Origin: Streptomyces aurantiogriseus
GTDB lineage: Bacteria > Actinomycetota > Actinomycetes > Streptomycetales > Streptomycetaceae
Length of the DNA stretch: 64,000 bases
Reading direction: 5' to 3'
NCBI RefSeq assembly: GCF_014649375.1
Contig: NZ_BMSX01000004.1
Span: 310,001 to 374,000 of the forward strand
Positions 25,219 to 34,095 of the stretch are shown piece by piece. The translations under genes were made by a program, and so were the position numbers. Under the pieces are notes generated by a model, which ran no database searches, was not told the DNA's origin, and saw only the letters and a program-made list of their open reading frames with translations. How positions within the stretch are numbered: position 1 is the first letter of the stretch; each line of letters opens with the position of its first letter.

Positions 25219-25836
25219 ATGAAACTCAATGACCTGGCAATTCCCGACACCTTCGCTTGTACCGCGGCGTTCGAAGTGGCTTCCGCCTACTGCCCGCCCG
25301 CGCTCCTCAACCATTCCGTCCGGTCCTATGTGTGGGCGGCGGCCTACGGATCATCGCAAGGTATCCCCTTCGACGCGGAACTGCTCTACGTGGCGTCGAT
25401 GTTCCATGACCTCGGCCTCGTCAAAGAGTTCGACAGTCACAGCGTGGCATTCGACGAAGCCGGTGGACATGTGGCGTGGGTCTTCGCGGCAGGAGTCGGA
25501 TGGCCGGTGGAACGTCGCACGCGGCTGTCGGAAGTGATCGTCAGGCACATGTGGGATCAGGTCGATGTGAACATGGACGCAGAGGGGCACCTTCTGGAGC
25601 GTTCAACGGGTGTGGACATCTCAGGCCGCAACGTGGACGACTTCTCAGCCGCCTATCAGGCCGAAGTACTTCAAAGCTACCCACGTCTCGGCCTCGCTCA
25701 GGAGTTCCTGACATGCTTTGAGAGCCAGGCACTTCGTAAGCCGCACAGCTCGGCAGCCGCGTCGGTGCGCAACAACATCGCAGCCAAGATCCTGGCCAAC
25801 CCGCTGGATGCCCATCTGCGGACGCAATCGCCATAA
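25219..25836 (+). CDS. HD-domain protein, cyanamide-hydratase-like
   Basis: A 205-residue HD-superfamily protein. His in LLNHSVRSYVW, the HD pair in YVASMFHDLGLVKEF and a later VIVRHMW His make up the metal site. The arrangement NHSVRS...LLYVA..FHDLGL resembles the Ddi2/cyanamide hydratase branch, which hydrates cyanamide to urea, but many uncharacterised bacterial proteins share it. The ATG at 25219 lies just after a transposase fragment with no clear ribosome binding site. The C-terminal 40 residues are poorly conserved. The cyanamide suggestion is weak. Confidence 0.7.
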   Translation: MKLNDLAIPDTFACTAAFEVASAYCPPALLNHSVRSYVWAAAYGSSQGIPFDAELLYVASMFHDLGLVKEFDSHSVAFDEAGGHVAWVFAAGVGWPVERRTRLSEVIVRHMWDQVDVNMDAEGHLLERSTGVDISGRNVDDFSAAYQAEVLQSYPRLGLAQEFLTCFESQALRKPHSSAAASVRNNIAAKILANPLDAHLRTQSP

Positions 25837-26057
25837 CGGACTTGACATGCAAGAGCCACCGTGGAGGCGTTCCTGGGCCACTTCACCGGCACGGGGTGGC
25901 TTGTGCGGCTGTGTGGGCGAGAGGTGCCGGGTCGCGTTCTGCAGCAGGTATGCGATCACCCCGGACCTGCTCTCTTCACCCTGGCCCGACCGGGCGGCGG
26001 CCTTGTCGTTCGATCGGCGGGCCGCCGCCTCCTTGACCGGTTGTGGCAGCGGGTTTC

Positions 26058-26816
26058 CTACTGGGCTTTGTAGCCACCGTCAACGTTGAGGATGGTTCCG
26101 GTGACGAAGGACGCCGCCGGTGAGGCGAGCCAGGTGATGGCCGCGGCGATCTCCTCGGGGCGGCCCATGCGGTTCACCGGCTGAAGTGCCGCGATGGTGG
26201 CCTCGTCCCAGGTGCCGGCTTCGATGGCGTTGCTGAGGATGTCGGTCTTGGTCGCGGCAGGAGCGACACCGTTGATGCGGATGTTGTCGGTGGCGTACTC
26301 CAGTGCGGCGGACTTGGTCAGACCGACCACGGCATGCTTGGTGGCGGAGTAGTTGGCCGCGTAGCGGATGCCGCCGAGGCCCGCAATCGAGGCCAGGTTG
26401 ATGATGGCTCCGCCGGGGTTGTCCTGAGCCAGCATCTGCTGGATCTGGTACTTCATGCCCCAGAAGACACCGAGCACGTTCGTGGTGATCATCTGCTGGA
26501 AGGCGCTGGTGGGCTCGTCGGCCAGACGGCCGGTGTCCAGGGAGACGCCGGCGTTGTTGACCGCGACGTCGAGTCGGCCGTAACGCTCGACGGTGGCGGC
26601 GATCAGGGCGGCGACGGACTCTTCGGAGTCGACGTCGGCGGCGATGAAGGCGGCCTGGCCGCCGTTGTCGCGGATCTCGCGGACTACGGCTTCTCCCGCC
26701 TCCTTGCGGCGGCCGGAGACGACGACGGCGTGGCCGGCGCGGGCCAGGGACAGGCTGGTCTCCTTGCCGATGCCGGTGGTGGCTCCGGTGACCAGGGCGA
26801 CGCTGGAAACGCTCAT
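26058..26816 (-). CDS. Short-chain dehydrogenase/reductase
   Basis: A 252-residue classical SDR. The NAD(P)-binding motif TGATTGIG is at about 11-18, NNAG at about 88, the catalytic Ser in NLASIAG, YSATK (Tyr and Lys) at about 155-159, and the C-terminal GTILNVDGGYKAQ is typical. The GRRKEA sequence after the second beta strand suggests a preference for NADP. The substrate is not predictable. It is transcribed divergently from the TetR gene at 26954, and three palindromes fill the space between them, so TetR probably represses it. Confidence 0.9.
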   Translation of the reverse strand: MSVSSVALVTGATTGIGKETSLSLARAGHAVVVSGRRKEAGEAVVREIRDNGGQAAFIAADVDSEESVAALIAATVERYGRLDVAVNNAGVSLDTGRLADEPTSAFQQMITTNVLGVFWGMKYQIQQMLAQDNPGGAIINLASIAGLGGIRYAANYSATKHAVVGLTKSAALEYATDNIRINGVAPAATKTDILSNAIEAGTWDEATIAALQPVNRMGRPEEIAAAITWLASPAASFVTGTILNVDGGYKAQ

Positions 26817-26874
26817 GACGGTGGACCTCTTTCACGTGCCGGATGGTGTGTGCGGCCGACGATTCCGAAATAGA

Positions 26875-26940
26875 AGACCGCCGGTCTCTTGGCTTTCAAG
26901 TTAAGAGACCGGCGGTCTAATGTCAAGGGACCGACGGTCT
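26875..26940. promoter_or_regulatory. Divergent promoter with three AGACCG operators
   Basis: AGACCG-C-CGGTCT (26875-26887), AGACCG-G-CGGTCT (26906-26918) and GGACCG-A-CGGTCT (26928-26940). On the minus strand TTGACA (26921-26926) and TAACTT are 17 bp apart and the middle operator fills the spacer, giving the SDR promoter. The third site lies 15 bp before the TetR start. Confidence 0.8.
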
Positions 26941-26953
26941 GTAACATGGAGGG

Positions 26954-27628
26954 ATGGCGACTTTCCAACGGGCGCGCAGTGAGGAACAGCGCGAGATCCG
27001 TCAGCGGGCGATCCTCGACACTGCGGCGGCGATGCTCGACGAGATGCCGGTGAGCGCGGTCAGCCTCAACGAGCTGAGCCGGCGCGTGGGCCTGGCGAAG
27101 TCCAACGTGCTCAGGTATTTCGAGTCGCGCGAGGCCATCCTGCTGGAACTCCTGGACCACAACTGGCGGCAGTGGACGGCCGGGCTCCCCGAGCAGCTGG
27201 ACGCCGCGATCACCCCGGACGCTCCGGTGTTCCAGCGCGGCCGGGCGTTCGCCGCCGTCCTGACCCGTTCCCTCGCACAGAACCGGGTGCTGTGCGACCT
27301 GCTCAGCGCCCAGGCCGGCGTACTGGAGCACAACGTCTCCGCCGATGTGGCCGCCCGCTACAAGCGGTCCGCCCTCGACAATGTCGCCGCCCTGGCCGCC
27401 CTGGCCCGCCGCCACCTGCCCGAACTGGGCGACCGCGCCGACCAGTTGTGCGCCCAGGCTGTCATGGTGACCGGCGCCGTGTGGACGCACGCCCGGCCCT
27501 CCGCGGCGATGCTCGCCGCATACGAGGCGGACCCCTCGCTCGCCGCCCTGCGCATGGACTTCACCGCCACCCTGGAGGAGATGCTGACCACCCTCATCGT
27601 CGGCACCCTGGCCCAGGCGGAGGGGTGA
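26954..27628 (+). CDS. TetR-family regulator of the divergent SDR gene
   Basis: A 224-residue TetR protein. The helix-turn-helix region is EIRQRAILDTAAAMLDE with LNELSRRVGLAKSNVLRYFE, followed by the TetR_C_17-like domain (DLLSAQAGVLEHNVSADVAA, RHLPELGDRADQLCAQAV). It begins 14 bp after the nearest of three AGACCG-N-CGGTCT operators and is divergent from the SDR gene, the standard layout for a ligand-relieved autorepressor. A GGAGG lies within 10 bases of the ATG. Confidence 0.9.
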   Translation: MATFQRARSEEQREIRQRAILDTAAAMLDEMPVSAVSLNELSRRVGLAKSNVLRYFESREAILLELLDHNWRQWTAGLPEQLDAAITPDAPVFQRGRAFAAVLTRSLAQNRVLCDLLSAQAGVLEHNVSADVAARYKRSALDNVAALAALARRHLPELGDRADQLCAQAVMVTGAVWTHARPSAAMLAAYEADPSLAALRMDFTATLEEMLTTLIVGTLAQAEG

Positions 27629-27630
27629 CC

Positions 27631-27720
27631 ATGCGTGTGATCGCCTTCGGAGCGTCCGGCATGGTGGGGTACGGCGTGCTCGGCGCCTGCCGGCAAGACC
27701 CGTGGGTGGACGACATCACC
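27631..27720 (+). pseudogene. N-terminal fragment of an NAD-dependent epimerase-type protein
   Basis: Starting 2 bp after the TetR stop, the frame reads MRVIAFGASGMVGYGVLGAC, then RQDPWVDDI. This is the nucleotide-binding strand and glycine motif of NAD(P)-binding epimerase-like proteins that often follow such TetR genes. After about 30 residues the similarity ends and the sequence becomes unrelated, so the gene was truncated by a deletion or insertion. Confidence 0.65.
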
Positions 27721-27805
27721 GAAGCGCACGACACGCCACCCATAGCCGATCGCCGCGGCCCGGCACGGAATGGTGTCCTGCGTGCCGGTGCACCGGGACG
27801 GCCGC

Positions 27806-28276
27806 TCAGAGGCCGAGATCGCTCAGGCTCGGGTGGTCGTCGGGGCGGCGTCCCAGCGGCCAGTGGAACTTCCGCTCCGACTCCCGGATCGGCAGATCGT
27901 TGATGCAGGCGTGTCTGGCCCGCATCAGGCCGTCCTCGTCGAACTCCCAGTTCTCGTTCCCGTACGAGCGGAACCAGTTGCCCGCGTCGTCATGCCACTC
28001 GTAGGCGAATCGAACCGCGATCCGGTTCCCGGTGAAAGCCCACAGTTCCTTGATCAACCGGTAGTCGAGTTCCCTGGTCCACTTCCGTCGCAGGAGCGCC
28101 ACGATTTCGTCGCGCCCCGTCGCGAATTCCGCCCGGTTCCGCCAGCGTGAATCCTTCGAGTAGGCCAGAGCCACCCGTTCGGGGTCCCTGGTGTTCCAGC
28201 CGTCCTCCGCAAGCCGCACTTTTTCGATGGCCGTCTCACGTGTGAACGGGGGGAGGGGAGGGCGAGCAGTCATCAT
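27806..28276 (-). CDS. DUF1348 / SnoaL-like protein, copy 2
   Basis: A 156-residue paralogue of the protein at 20894-21367, collinear throughout ([20 protein letters not shown] is identical, as is [15 protein letters not shown]). Differences cluster in the middle ([22 protein letters not shown]). ATG 28276 is followed by a second Met and preceded by GAGGAG. An open frame continues upstream but has no similarity to the family. No GAGAAC-type operator is visible in front of this copy, so the two paralogues are probably regulated differently. Confidence 0.85.
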   Translation of the reverse strand: MMTARPPLPPFTRETAIEKVRLAEDGWNTRDPERVALAYSKDSRWRNRAEFATGRDEIVALLRRKWTRELDYRLIKELWAFTGNRIAVRFAYEWHDDAGNWFRSYGNENWEFDEDGLMRARHACINDLPIRESERKFHWPLGRRPDDHPSLSDLGL

Positions 28277-28395
28277 GTCTCCTCTGTCGTGTCTCTTGTA
28301 CAGGTATGCGCAGGGGCTCGGGTTGGATGCTCTCCGGCCCGCCGGCCCGGCCCCGTACGGGTTCGAGGTTTGGGGCCCACCGGCGGAGTATCCGG

Positions 28396-28947
28396 TCAGG
28401 CAGCAAGCCGGGCCGGGACAACGGCCGGCCAGTCGTTGTCGACCTTGGCGAGGATGTTGAAGTAGTTGGTCAGCACGTTCAGCGCGAGATGGCCGATGAC
28501 CTCGCCGATCTCGGCGTCGCCGGCCCCGGCGTCCCGGGCGGTCTGCAGGGTGGCGTCGTCTACGGTGCCGCGTCCGCGGACGATGGCGTCGGACAGTGCC
28601 AGCAGCGCCGCTGTGTGGGGGTCGGACGACCGCGCGTGCCGGGCCTCGGTCAGTTCCTCGGCGTCGACCTTGGCGATGTTGGCGCCGACATAGGTGTGGG
28701 CGGACAGGCAGTACTCGCACCCGTGATACTCGGCGGTGGCGATGGCCAGACGCTCACGGACTCCAGCGGGCAGCACGCCGCCGGCCAGGGCTCCGGACAG
28801 TGCCAGGTAGCCCTTGAGGAGTGCTGGGCTATTGGCCATCACCTTTGTCATGTTCGGTGTACGGCCGAGAGTCTTCTGTACGTCGGCCAGAAGGTCGGCG
28901 GCCTTGCCGGTTGCTGTGGCGGGATCGATGGGGGTGAACGCCGTCAT
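28396..28947 (-). CDS. Carboxymuconolactone decarboxylase / AhpD-like protein
   Basis: A 183-residue protein of the AhpD-like fold. The redox motif CEYCLSAH (CXXC plus the His three residues on) is at about 82-89, preceded by [12 protein letters not shown]; the C-terminal helix is [19 protein letters not shown]. Members are alkylhydroperoxidase-like thiol peroxidases or carboxymuconolactone decarboxylases; the CXXC favours the peroxidase-like group. ATG 28947 has AAAGGGAG upstream. A GGTTG-N5-CAACC palindrome at 29035-29049, about 90 bp upstream, is a candidate operator. Confidence 0.85.
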   Translation of the reverse strand: MTAFTPIDPATATGKAADLLADVQKTLGRTPNMTKVMANSPALLKGYLALSGALAGGVLPAGVRERLAIATAEYHGCEYCLSAHTYVGANIAKVDAEELTEARHARSSDPHTAALLALSDAIVRGRGTVDDATLQTARDAGAGDAEIGEVIGHLALNVLTNYFNILAKVDNDWPAVVPARLAA

Positions 28948-29423
28948 GAGATGTACGCTCCCTTTCATTTTCAACGCATGATGGGGCGAGTAACCGTGAG
29001 AAGTCTTGCGCGCTCCATTGCGAGTTAACGGGAAGGTTGGATTGCAACCGTTGGAATCGCGGTGGGATGGAGCGGTGCGACGCCGCCACGGTGTCATCGC
29101 CCGGACCGCCCGTACATCTGTCATGTGACGGTGGGGAGCGCAGGGCGGCCGGAGGCTGACCTGGTGACGACGGCCGTAAACCGCCGGCGGTCCACGGCGA
29201 CGGGCCATGGTCCCTCGAGGGCGGGCAGCCGTGCCGGGCCCGGAGGCCGGCGACCCTCTTGCGGGACCGCGAGGATTCAGGTGGCCCTTTGGGGAGTGCT
29301 GGACTGCTGGTCGCTCGCCGCCTTTCTCACGTTCGGCGCAAGGCTGAGGGTCTTCCGTGCGCACTCGGTGAACTCGTCGGCGACGAAGCCTGGTTGCGCG
29401 CCGTCGCCCCCCGTACCGACCTG

Positions 29424-29705
29424 ATGAACGCATCCGACCTCGACGCTTTGGCGGGGGACATCGACCGTCTCGCGCAACGGCTGATCGCGCTGCGCGACGC
29501 CCTTCGGCGGCTCGCAGCCGAAGTCACCGCCGACCCGCGGTCGGCAGCAGCATCCTCGGCAAGCGAACTGGATGCCGCCGTCGCCGAGTCAAAGAGGCCG
29601 CCGACGCGCCGTGGCCCGCTTCGTGGTGGCTGCCGGGTAACGCTCCGTGATGGGCCCGACGGTCCTCGGACAACCGTGCGGGCTCCGACCCGTGGCTCAG
29701 GCTAG
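29424..29705 (+). CDS. Small hypothetical protein with coiled coil (doubtful)
   Basis: A 93-residue frame beginning MNASDLDALAGDIDRLAQRL and continuing as a probable coiled coil for about 50 residues, then a basic, low-complexity tail. The frame is open well upstream of this Met. I do not recognise it. It may be a real small gene, the tail of a lost larger gene, or noise. The rest of the interval 28948-30150 holds no other supportable gene; an 8-bp hairpin CTTCGCCC-TTC-GGGCGAAG lies at 29764-29782. Confidence 0.25.
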   Translation: MNASDLDALAGDIDRLAQRLIALRDALRRLAAEVTADPRSAAASSASELDAAVAESKRPPTRRGPLRGGCRVTLRDGPDGPRTTVRAPTRGSG

Positions 29706-30150
29706 GGATGTCACGGATGCGAGTGCGTGCATGCGCCGACGATGCTTGAAGAACAAGACGTGACTTCGCCCTTCGGGCGAAGATGCCCAACGACGAGCGT
29801 CGGCCGGGAACGTCATCGCCGTCGGCCCCGCACTCCTCGCGGACGTCGTTCGGGAGCGGTGCAACACGGCTGGACCAGGGACGCAGGGCCCCACAAGGGC
29901 TGGTGCTGCAATCGCACGGAGGAGGAGTCGCAGGCCAGGCCGGGCGTGACAGCCCGACGGGAGGGGCTCCGTCGACGACAGGGCCGTGGGGGCACCTCGT
30001 GGCCCGCGCCGGGCGCGGCCGAAGGCGTCGATACCTCTGGAAGGCAGGTGCGTCGTGGCGGTGCCAAGGGGGTGGCAGGCCACCCGGCGGACAAGGACCG
30101 CAACCCGTATGACGGTGCCGGATCACCGAGCATGGCCAGGAGGCAGTCGA

Positions 30151-32979
30151 ATGACTCCATGGAAGCGTTTTGTGGCCGCCGGTACCGACTCCTTCGAGCA
30201 CGACGAGGCCGACGCTCTGATAGGCCGGGACACGGATCTTCAGCGGATCCGCAGCCTCTTGGGCGTCGGGGGCGGAGGCGGAGCGCTTCTGCTGTCGGGA
30301 GAGGCTGGAGTCGGGAAAACGGCGGTGCTGCACGCTCTTGCCGAGGCCGCAGCCGCGGACGGGGCCCGGGTGCTGCGTGCCGTCGGCGTGGAGTTCGAGG
30401 CGGACTGCAGCTACTCGGGTCTCAACCAGGTCCTTTTCCCGTTCCAAGAGGTACTCGCCGACCTTGAGGCGGGGTATCGTGACGCGCTTCGCGTCGCGCT
30501 CGGCTTCGAAAGCGGCTCACCGCCGGAGAAGCTGGTCGTTTCCGAGGCCGTACTGGTCCTCCTCCAGACCCTCGCCACCGAAGAGCCGCTGCTCGTGATC
30601 GTCGACGACCTCCCTTGGATCGATCGGGCAAGTGCCGCCGTACTGGGTTTCGTGGCCCGGAGAGCTACTGGCGTCCCCGTGAGCTTCCTCGCCGCGTCAC
30701 GCCCGGGATCGCACAGCCTGTACGAAGGTGGTGCACTGCCCACGTACCAGTTGCGGCCACTGAACGGGGAAGCGGCCGCCCACTTGGTCGGCACCAGATT
30801 CCCGGGCCTCGCCGGCAGCGTGCGCCAACGCCTGGTCTCCGCAGCGGGCGGTAACCCGCTGGCCCTGCTGGAGCTGCCGAGGGCCCTGCGAACGACGCAG
30901 AGTCCGGCACTGGACGGCGTGCCCGTCCTACGGCCGCCCGGCCGACGCCCGGACGTGCTGTTCGGCTCCCGGGTCGCCGGCCTGCCGCGGCCGTCGCAAC
31001 GCCTGTTGCTGCTTGCGGCATTGGAGGGCAGTGGTGATCTCGATGTGCTGCAGGCGGCTTCGCGACAGGCCGACGACGGGTACGGCCTGGACGACCTCGC
31101 GCCCGCCGAGCGGCAGCAACTGGTGCAGGTCGACCGGAGCACACGGCGGCTGAGGTTTCGTCATCCGCTCATCCGCTCCGCCGTGGTGGAGCGCTCCACG
31201 AGCGGCGAGCGGCGCGCGGTTCACGGGGCGCTCGCTCAGGTGCTGGTGGATCAGCCCGAACGCCAGGCCTGGCATCTGGGTGAGGCGGCTGTGGAGCCGG
31301 ATGAAGTGGTGGCCGCCTTGCTCGAACAAGCGGCACGTCTCACGATGCGTCGCGGTGACGCCAACGGGAGCATGCGGACTCTGATCCGGTCGGCGGCCCT
31401 CACGCCGCAGGGTCCCGACCGCGGCCGCCGGCTCGCGGAGGCGGCCTACATCGGAGCCGAGTCCTCCGGCACCCTGCCCAGCGTGCAAAGGCTCCTGGAC
31501 GATGCACGGCGTGTTGCCCCGGACCTGAACCGCTCACTGCACTCGGCCGCGGCGGCGGCGCTTCTCATCCTGAACAGCGACGGCGACGTCGACACCGCTC
31601 ATCGGCTGCTGGTGGGCGCCGTCGAAACCGGCGCCCATGGGTACGACGCCCACGACACGGCGCTCATCGACGCTCTTCACATACTGGCGCTGGTCTGCTT
31701 CTTCGGCGCCCGGCACGAACTGTGGAAGCCCTTCTACCACGCGCTGGAACGCCTGACGCCGAAGCCACCGCCGTTCCTGTCCGCGCTGGGCAAGACGTTC
31801 TCCGATCCGGCGCATACGGGCATCGCGGCATCCAGGGAACTCGACGGGCTCCTGGCAGAGCTCACCGAAGAGACCGATCCGGTCCAGATCAATCGGACGG
31901 GCACGGCGGCCCTCTATCTCGACCGGCTGAGTGAGGTACGCGAAGCGGAGTGGCGCGTGGTGCGGATGGGGCGTGAAGGGGGCCCGGCACGCTGGTACCT
32001 GTCGGGACTGACTCATCTGTGCCTGGACGACTACCTCACCGGAATGTGGGACGAGGCGTTGGGACTGGCCGACGAAGGACTCCAGGTGTGCGAGGACCAC
32101 GGTTACCGGGCCTTCGCCTGGCACTTCCTGTACATCCAGGCCATCGTCCGTGCCGCCCGCGGGGAGGCGGACGGGAGTCAGGCGATGGCCGGCCGCATCA
32201 TCCACTGGGCCTTGCCCCGGGGAGCACACTGCGCCGCGCACTACGCCCGCCACGCAGCCACCCTGGAGGCCCTGGGACGCTGCGACTTCTCCAGCGCATA
32301 CCGGCATGCGAATGCCATCAGTCCGGCCGGGACTCTTGCGTCGCACGTGCCGCACGCGCTGTGGGTGACCATGGACCTGGTGGAGGCCGCCGTCCGGACC
32401 AACCGGCACACAGAGGCTGCCGCTCACGTGCACGCCATGCGGGAGGCCGGCACAGCGGATCTCTCGCTGCGTCACGCCCTGCTGACCCAGGCCTCGGCCG
32501 CCTGGTGCGCCACCGACGACGACGAAGCTCTGCGGTTGTTCGCACAAGCCCTGGCCGTTCCCGGGGCGGACCGGTGGCTCTTCGACTTCGCCCGTGTACA
32601 ACTCGCCTACGGCGAACGGCTGAGGCGTGCCAGGGCGACGGCCGAATCCAGGGGACCCCTCAGCGCCGCGCTGGCCACGTTCGAGCATCTTCAGGCGCGG
32701 CCGTGGGCGGAACGTGCGGAGAAGGAGCTGCGTGCGGCCGGTTCCAGCAAGCGGCATTCCGGCACGTCGAGGGAGCGCACGCTCACTTCCCAGGAGAGGG
32801 AGATAGCCCAGCTGGCAGCCCGCGGCCTGACCAACAAACAGATCGCCGAGCGCCTCTTCCTCTCTCACCGGACCGTCGGAGCCCATCTCTACCAGATCTA
32901 TCCGAAGCTGGGTATCACATCGCGTGGCATGCTGCGTGACGCGCTGGGCCCTCAATCCCCCTTGGAGATCCAGCAGTAG
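30151..32979 (+). CDS. LuxR-family AAA regulator (LAL type), second copy
   Basis: A 942-residue regulator. The ATPase module has LIGRDTDLQRIRSLL, Walker A GEAGVGKTAVL and Walker B LLVIVDDLPWIDRAS. A TPR-like helical region follows, and the C-terminal LuxR helix-turn-helix is LTSQEREIAQLAARGLTNKQ with FLSHRTVGAHLYQIYPKLGI. ATG 30151 has AGGAGG at ideal spacing; the longer open frame upstream is not conserved. It is only moderately similar to the LAL gene at 11899, so it is an old paralogue rather than a recent duplicate. The target genes are unknown. Confidence 0.9.
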   Translation: MTPWKRFVAAGTDSFEHDEADALIGRDTDLQRIRSLLGVGGGGGALLLSGEAGVGKTAVLHALAEAAAADGARVLRAVGVEFEADCSYSGLNQVLFPFQEVLADLEAGYRDALRVALGFESGSPPEKLVVSEAVLVLLQTLATEEPLLVIVDDLPWIDRASAAVLGFVARRATGVPVSFLAASRPGSHSLYEGGALPTYQLRPLNGEAAAHLVGTRFPGLAGSVRQRLVSAAGGNPLALLELPRALRTTQSPALDGVPVLRPPGRRPDVLFGSRVAGLPRPSQRLLLLAALEGSGDLDVLQAASRQADDGYGLDDLAPAERQQLVQVDRSTRRLRFRHPLIRSAVVERSTSGERRAVHGALAQVLVDQPERQAWHLGEAAVEPDEVVAALLEQAARLTMRRGDANGSMRTLIRSAALTPQGPDRGRRLAEAAYIGAESSGTLPSVQRLLDDARRVAPDLNRSLHSAAAAALLILNSDGDVDTAHRLLVGAVETGAHGYDAHDTALIDALHILALVCFFGARHELWKPFYHALERLTPKPPPFLSALGKTFSDPAHTGIAASRELDGLLAELTEETDPVQINRTGTAALYLDRLSEVREAEWRVVRMGREGGPARWYLSGLTHLCLDDYLTGMWDEALGLADEGLQVCEDHGYRAFAWHFLYIQAIVRAARGEADGSQAMAGRIIHWALPRGAHCAAHYARHAATLEALGRCDFSSAYRHANAISPAGTLASHVPHALWVTMDLVEAAVRTNRHTEAAAHVHAMREAGTADLSLRHALLTQASAAWCATDDDEALRLFAQALAVPGADRWLFDFARVQLAYGERLRRARATAESRGPLSAALATFEHLQARPWAERAEKELRAAGSSKRHSGTSRERTLTSQEREIAQLAARGLTNKQIAERLFLSHRTVGAHLYQIYPKLGITSRGMLRDALGPQSPLEIQQ

Positions 32980-33183
32980 TCGGCGACCGGCGGTCGGCCA
33001 ACCCGGAACCTTGCACCGTGCAGGTGCAGCGCCCGTCATACGGCAGCGCCCGCCCTGGCTTCCTGGAGACCACTCGGGCCGGGGGCCGACGCCGATCCCG
33101 TCGACCTGCCCCATGGGCCGGCGCTCATATCGTGCCGGGGCTACGGGCATCAGCAAGGACCGCCGCGCATCCCCCCTCGCACT

Positions 33184-33380
33184 GCGGGCGTCTCGCAGCG
33201 CGCCCGCGGGCTTCAGGTACGTCTTTGCCGACCGGATCACTGCATCACCGCCGGGGCCGCCCGCCCGCGCCGCTACGGCGGCCAAGCGGGGCTCCGTCTT
33301 CCGGCAGCAGGGTGCCGGAAGAGCCGGCAGCCCGACGGCACCGCCGTCAGTCGTCGGTCCGGCCTCCGGGGCGACGGTAC
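33184..33380. repeat. Dispersed repeat, copy B
   Basis: Same-orientation partner of 14829-15045 (shared GCGGGCGTCTC, TTCAGGTACGTCTTTGCCGA and CGGTCCGGCCTCCGGGGCG). Its right end is the 3' end of the TetR gene. The rest of 32980-33346 carries no gene that I can support. Confidence 0.75.
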
Positions 33381-33988
33381 ACGCCGTACCAGTAGCCGCG
33401 TGCCAGTTCGCCGGCGACGAGGGCATCGTCGCTGCCGTCACTGTTGGCCACCTGCTGAGCGATGACCTGAGCACCTCCCTGGACGATCACCTTGGCGGCC
33501 GTCTGAGGGTCGATGTCCGCCGGTGTACGGCCGGCCTGCTGCTCCTTTTCCAGCACCGTCACGACGTTGTCGATGAATCGGTCCTGGTCGGCCGTCCACG
33601 CCTCGCGGACCAAGGGGTCGTACCCGGCCACTTCGTTGATCGCCGACAGCAGGGCCGCGTGTTCGCGGTAATGCCGCAGGATGAGTTCGTAGGTACGGGC
33701 CAGGCCGTCGACTCCGCCGTCGGGACCGCAGGGCCGCCAGGCTTCCGCAATCGCGAAGCTCTCCGTCTTGAGGGAACCGCTCAGCCGCAGCAGCACATCC
33801 ACCTTGTCGCGGAAGTACAGATAGAACGTGGACCGCGAGATTCCCGCGGCGTGCGCGATCTGCTCCACGCTCAGCTCGGTGTAGGTCACACCACCGCGCA
33901 GCACCTCTTCGATCACGCACAGGATCCGCTTTTCGAGGGCGGCCCGCCGGTCGGCCGCGGTGGAGGGTCGTCGGGTGGTGGAAGCCAT
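33347..33988 (-). CDS. TetR-family regulator
   Basis: A 213-residue TetR protein with helix-turn-helix LSVEQIAHAAGISRSTFYLY and the following FRDKVDVLLRLSGSLKTES. The C-terminal domain resembles TetR_C of the AcrR/mycobacterial EthR-like group (AWTADQDRFIDNVVTVLEKE). It lies 107 bp downstream of the acyl-CoA-dehydrogenase-like monooxygenase on the same strand and may control it. A broken second copy of its DNA-binding part is found at 15046-15180. Confidence 0.88.
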   Translation of the reverse strand: MASTTRRPSTAADRRAALEKRILCVIEEVLRGGVTYTELSVEQIAHAAGISRSTFYLYFRDKVDVLLRLSGSLKTESFAIAEAWRPCGPDGGVDGLARTYELILRHYREHAALLSAINEVAGYDPLVREAWTADQDRFIDNVVTVLEKEQQAGRTPADIDPQTAAKVIVQGGAQVIAQQVANSDGSDDALVAGELARGYWYGVYRRPGGRTDD

Positions 33989-34095
33989 ACGACCATCCTA
34001 GAGAGCCGACCGGAGGGCCTCACCACAGGCGTGTACGTGAGGCCCGTACCCGCCGAACAGATCTGAAGCGGTACACAGCGCCGCGGAGTGCGGGC

